From assembly GCA_035629335.1 (NCBI GenBank), contig DASPIB010000007.1, positions 1 to 64,000 on the forward strand: a DNA stretch of 64,000 nt, written 5' to 3'. Each line of letters begins with the position of its first letter. Position 1 is the stretch's first letter. Under the pieces are notes generated by a model. That model searched no databases. It saw only the letters and a program-made list of their open reading frames with translations, and had not been told where the DNA came from. This DNA comes from Verrucomicrobiia bacterium. Lineage in GTDB: Bacteria; Patescibacteriota; Saccharimonadia; Saccharimonadales; Saccharimonadaceae. The position numbers and the translations under genes were made by a program. Of the stretch, positions 62,100-64,000 are shown piece after piece.

Positions 62100-62178
62100 A
62101 AAACTATATCAAAGTTGTGTCGGCCGTCCCTCCAACGCCTGAATTGGCGCGGAGGGACGGGAGACACGTTCCGTTCTG

Positions 62179-63015
62179 TCAGTGCGTGTGCGGGGTGGAG
62201 AGCTTCTCAGCCAGAGCCGTGAAGTAGTTGCCCAGCTCGGGGAGCTTGGCGGCGAGGTAGTCCTCGGCGCCCGGGAACCCCATCGCCTGGCCGATGCTGA
62301 TGCCGGCTTGCATGACGCCGACCTTGCCCTCGATCGACTTCATGCCGAGCAGGTGTCTCAGGAAGGCGTCGGCGTCGGTGAAATCCTCAGCGGTACCCTG
62401 GTCCGTGTAGACGTAAGCGTTGTAGTGGGCACCGCGACTGTATCCTATGGTGTCGAGCTTGGCGATGACAAGATCACCCGGCTTGGGGGCGCGTTGACCT
62501 GTTCCCCACGCTGGCAGAACGAGGCCGAGTTCGGCCTTGGGCCACCCGTCGTAACCGTAGCCCGTTTCGAGGATCACGGCCCGGAGGCCGAGCTCCCCGG
62601 AGGGGCCGAAGGTGTAACTCCCTGTCGGCTGCATGCTGCCGTATCCAGGGGCCTGGGTGTTGAAGACGATGAACTTGCTGCGCGGGCCGTTCTCACCGTT
62701 GATCCTGGTGTCCACGTGGGTTGTGCACGCCGTGATGTCGACGAGGCTGTCGTCCTTGGCCTTGGCCAGGGCGACGATGCCGCGGGCGACGGGCTCGACG
62801 CAGGACGCATAGAGGGTGCGGTGCTGCCGCTTGTCCCACTCGGTGAGCTGACGCTCGGCCGCGGCGCGCCCCTCGGTGGCCAGGGTCTTCGAGTAGAAGG
62901 TTCCCCTGTCACCGTGACGGAACATGCGGTCGATGTCGGCCGCGGCCTGAGACGCGAACGCCCCGGACTCGACCAGGTTCTCCAGTGCGGCGACGGCGGA
63001 TACCGACGTGGTCAT
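62179..63015 (-). CDS. GC-rich orphan soluble protein
   Basis: 278 residues from the ATG at 63015 (GGAG 5 bases before). Family not recognised. Helical first third (AAADIDRMFRHGDRGTFYSK), then a beta-rich part with TTHVDTRINGENGPRSKFIV, YTFGPSGELGLRAVILETGY and a small-molecule-like GDLVIAKLDTIGYSRGAHYN, then a helical end. No signal peptide. G/C in nearly every third codon position, like an actinobacterial gene, while flanks are AT-rich. Strong promoter and double terminator. Probably a recent acquisition from a high-GC host. Confidence 0.7.
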   Translation of the reverse strand: MTTSVSAVAALENLVESGAFASQAAADIDRMFRHGDRGTFYSKTLATEGRAAAERQLTEWDKRQHRTLYASCVEPVARGIVALAKAKDDSLVDITACTTHVDTRINGENGPRSKFIVFNTQAPGYGSMQPTGSYTFGPSGELGLRAVILETGYGYDGWPKAELGLVLPAWGTGQRAPKPGDLVIAKLDTIGYSRGAHYNAYVYTDQGTAEDFTDADAFLRHLLGMKSIEGKVGVMQAGISIGQAMGFPGAEDYLAAKLPELGNYFTALAEKLSTPHTH

Positions 63016-63052
63016 GGTAACTCCATCTCTGGTTGACTGACCAACTGTGAAC

Positions 63053-63116
63053 GTGCTCCAACGTGCATGGAGCACGAGGCTTGTTTTAATATATCATATT
63101 TATATTAATAAGTCAA
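63053..63116 (-). promoter_or_regulatory. Strong promoter and leader hairpin of the 62.2-kb gene
   Basis: On the minus strand TTGACT (63111-63116), a 17-base AT-only-rich spacer and TATATT (63088-63093). The leader has an 8-bp hairpin GTGCTCCA/TGGAGCAC (63053-63060 and 63068-63075), 37 bases before the ATG, which might control translation or stability. Confidence 0.7.
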
Positions 63117-63270
63117 GCAGATAGAGCCTTGGTCTTAAATCGTATACACAACAGCCTAAAGGCTACAAGTATACTTTTGCCAAAGTGAGTAAGCTCAATT
63201 ACTAGCCTCTGCTTTTGCGGTTTTCATGGGGTTTTGAGACTCAGGTGATACACGCCAGCACGGCGATTAC
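63117..63270. other. Gene-free gap
   Basis: AT-rich sequence between the promoter of the GC-rich gene and the end of the broken replication-relaxation-like gene. I see no gene or clear signal in it. Confidence 0.4.
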
Positions 63271-63761
63271 TCACGCCTCCTCCCAAACCTCCGCAGCAAA
63301 CACCCCGGACTGCCTTAGCTTCTCCACCGTCGTAAACCCTATCTGAGGTCACGCCTCCTCCTCATCCTTCCATTCCCAAGCATCCGCAATAAGTTTCCGT
63401 GTTCTGCGTTTGGCATAAATAAGATTAGTTGTTCGCGGGCAGACGAATAAGACAATCGGGAGCTTCTCTGTGACGGTTTGTTCTTTCCAGGCGTAGTCCT
63501 GGTCATCTAGGTACTTCACGTAATTCCCTAAGCGTTTCTTTATGCGATAGCGCGGTAAGGTCGGATCAAAAACTTCGAGCATGTAACTTTTGAGCGTTTC
63601 TCCTCCTTGCCCTCATCACCGAGTCTATCTTTGCAAGACACAAGACTTGGCTGGATAAGTTCGCTCTCTAAAATGAAATGGTAGTAGCTGCGATCTAATA
63701 GGTGGTCGGCTTCGGTTTGGTAGTAATGGCGCACCTTTTTGTTCTTGATCTCAAGCTCCAC
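63271..63761 (-). pseudogene. Broken replication-relaxation (Replic_Relax)-like gene
   Basis: Pieces of one protein in minus-strand order. First, KNKKVRHYYQTEADHLLDRS (63540-63761). After a frame change comes ETLKSYMLEVFDPTLPRYRI with KLPIVLFVCPRTTNLIYAKR, ending at TGA (63349-63351). The same frame then continues FTTVEKLRQSGVFAAEVWEE to a second TGA (63271-63273). The two stop regions share the direct repeat TCACGCCTCCTCC. At least one frameshift and one nonsense or duplication have hit it. Such proteins start plasmid or mobile-element replication; the N-terminal part towards 64000 is unrecognisable. Confidence 0.6.
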
Positions 63762-64000
63762 TCAGAAGAACATACACAAGAAATCGTAATAAGATTTTTG
63801 AAGAGGCAAAGGAGACTACTCTAGCTGGACCCAAAGAATTGCTGCTGAATAGCGGACATACGAGCAACGAATGATCTTCGAGCACTATACGGCTTAACAG
63901 CCGAAGAAATCACTAGGCACATCACGTTAAAGTTTTGCGTACCAAAAAGATCCCCACATCCGCTAAGGATACAATGATCTCTTCTAGCGGAGTGGGGATA
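63762..64000. other. Unresolved right edge
   Basis: Short broken frames only. A plus-strand stretch reading DLRALYGLTAEEITRHI (near 63872-63922) looks protein-like but has stops on both sides. An inverted repeat GATCCCCACATCCGCTA / TAGCGGAGTGGGGAT (63949-63965 and 63985-63999) with mismatches may be a terminator or element end, cut by the window edge. Confidence 0.3.

Noticed and set aside
62182-63036. 284-codon frame on the plus strand opposite the 62.2-kb gene
   Set aside because: Same GC-driven shadow; promoter, Shine-Dalgarno and terminators all fit the minus strand.

Overview
The window looks like the replication-origin region of a Saccharibacteria (TM7, Patescibacteria/CPR) chromosome. 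This rests on gene content seen here: a PrgI/VirB4-type conjugation-like secretion module with a family of tiny tandem pilin-like genes, many small orphan genes, repeat-bearing surface proteins, and the order dnaN-dnaA-oriC-rpmH-rnpA-yidC-jag. The assignment is inference; no database was searched.

Layout. 1-1.6 kb: tail of a NUDIX gene, tRNA-Ser(UGA), comF and an Hsp20 chaperone. 1.7-16.7 kb: a type IV secretion (T4SS)-like locus, with six tandem pilin-like genes on the minus strand diverging from a plus-strand run (VirB6/TrbL-like channel, PrgI/VirB3-like protein, TraC-like protein, VirB4 ATPase, a membrane protein with an M15-like peptidase end, a lytic transglycosylase-M23 fusion, and a membrane-anchored exported protein). 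16.7-24.1 kb: recF, dnaN and dnaA on minus; a DnaA-box cluster (oriC); rpmH, rnpA, yidC and jag on plus, interrupted by one GC-rich foreign-looking gene. 24.1-35.7 kb: glycosyltransferases, a large repeat-containing surface protein, a LPG-synthase/flippase-like protein and three GT39-like membrane proteins. 36.3-41.0 kb: ugd and rmlA/D/C/B (dTDP-rhamnose). 42-51.6 kb: ABC exporter, NUDIX hydrolase, GT4, manC, GT4 and a polyprenyl-phosphate sugar transferase, mixed with small orphan genes. 51.7-63 kb: mostly single small genes, plus a SLOG-fold protein, an SDR/MarR pair and a lipoprotein. 63.3-63.8 kb: a broken replication-relaxation-like gene.

How it fits together. The envelope genes would make nucleotide sugars (rhamnose, UDP-glucuronate, GDP-mannose) and build them into a surface polysaccharide on a lipid carrier. 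The T4SS-like locus carries its own wall-cutting enzymes, fitting passage through a Gram-positive-type wall; no VirD4 coupling protein or relaxase is visible. The most unusual part is the accessory archipelago. At least 15 solitary small genes, mostly of no family I recognise, typically have a sigma70-type promoter (often extended -10), their own Shine-Dalgarno and an intrinsic hairpin terminator just after the stop. Several show decay or foreign composition: an in-frame amber in a NUDIX gene, a lost stop at 54.9 kb, and GC-rich genes at 21.6, 60.4 and 62.2 kb.
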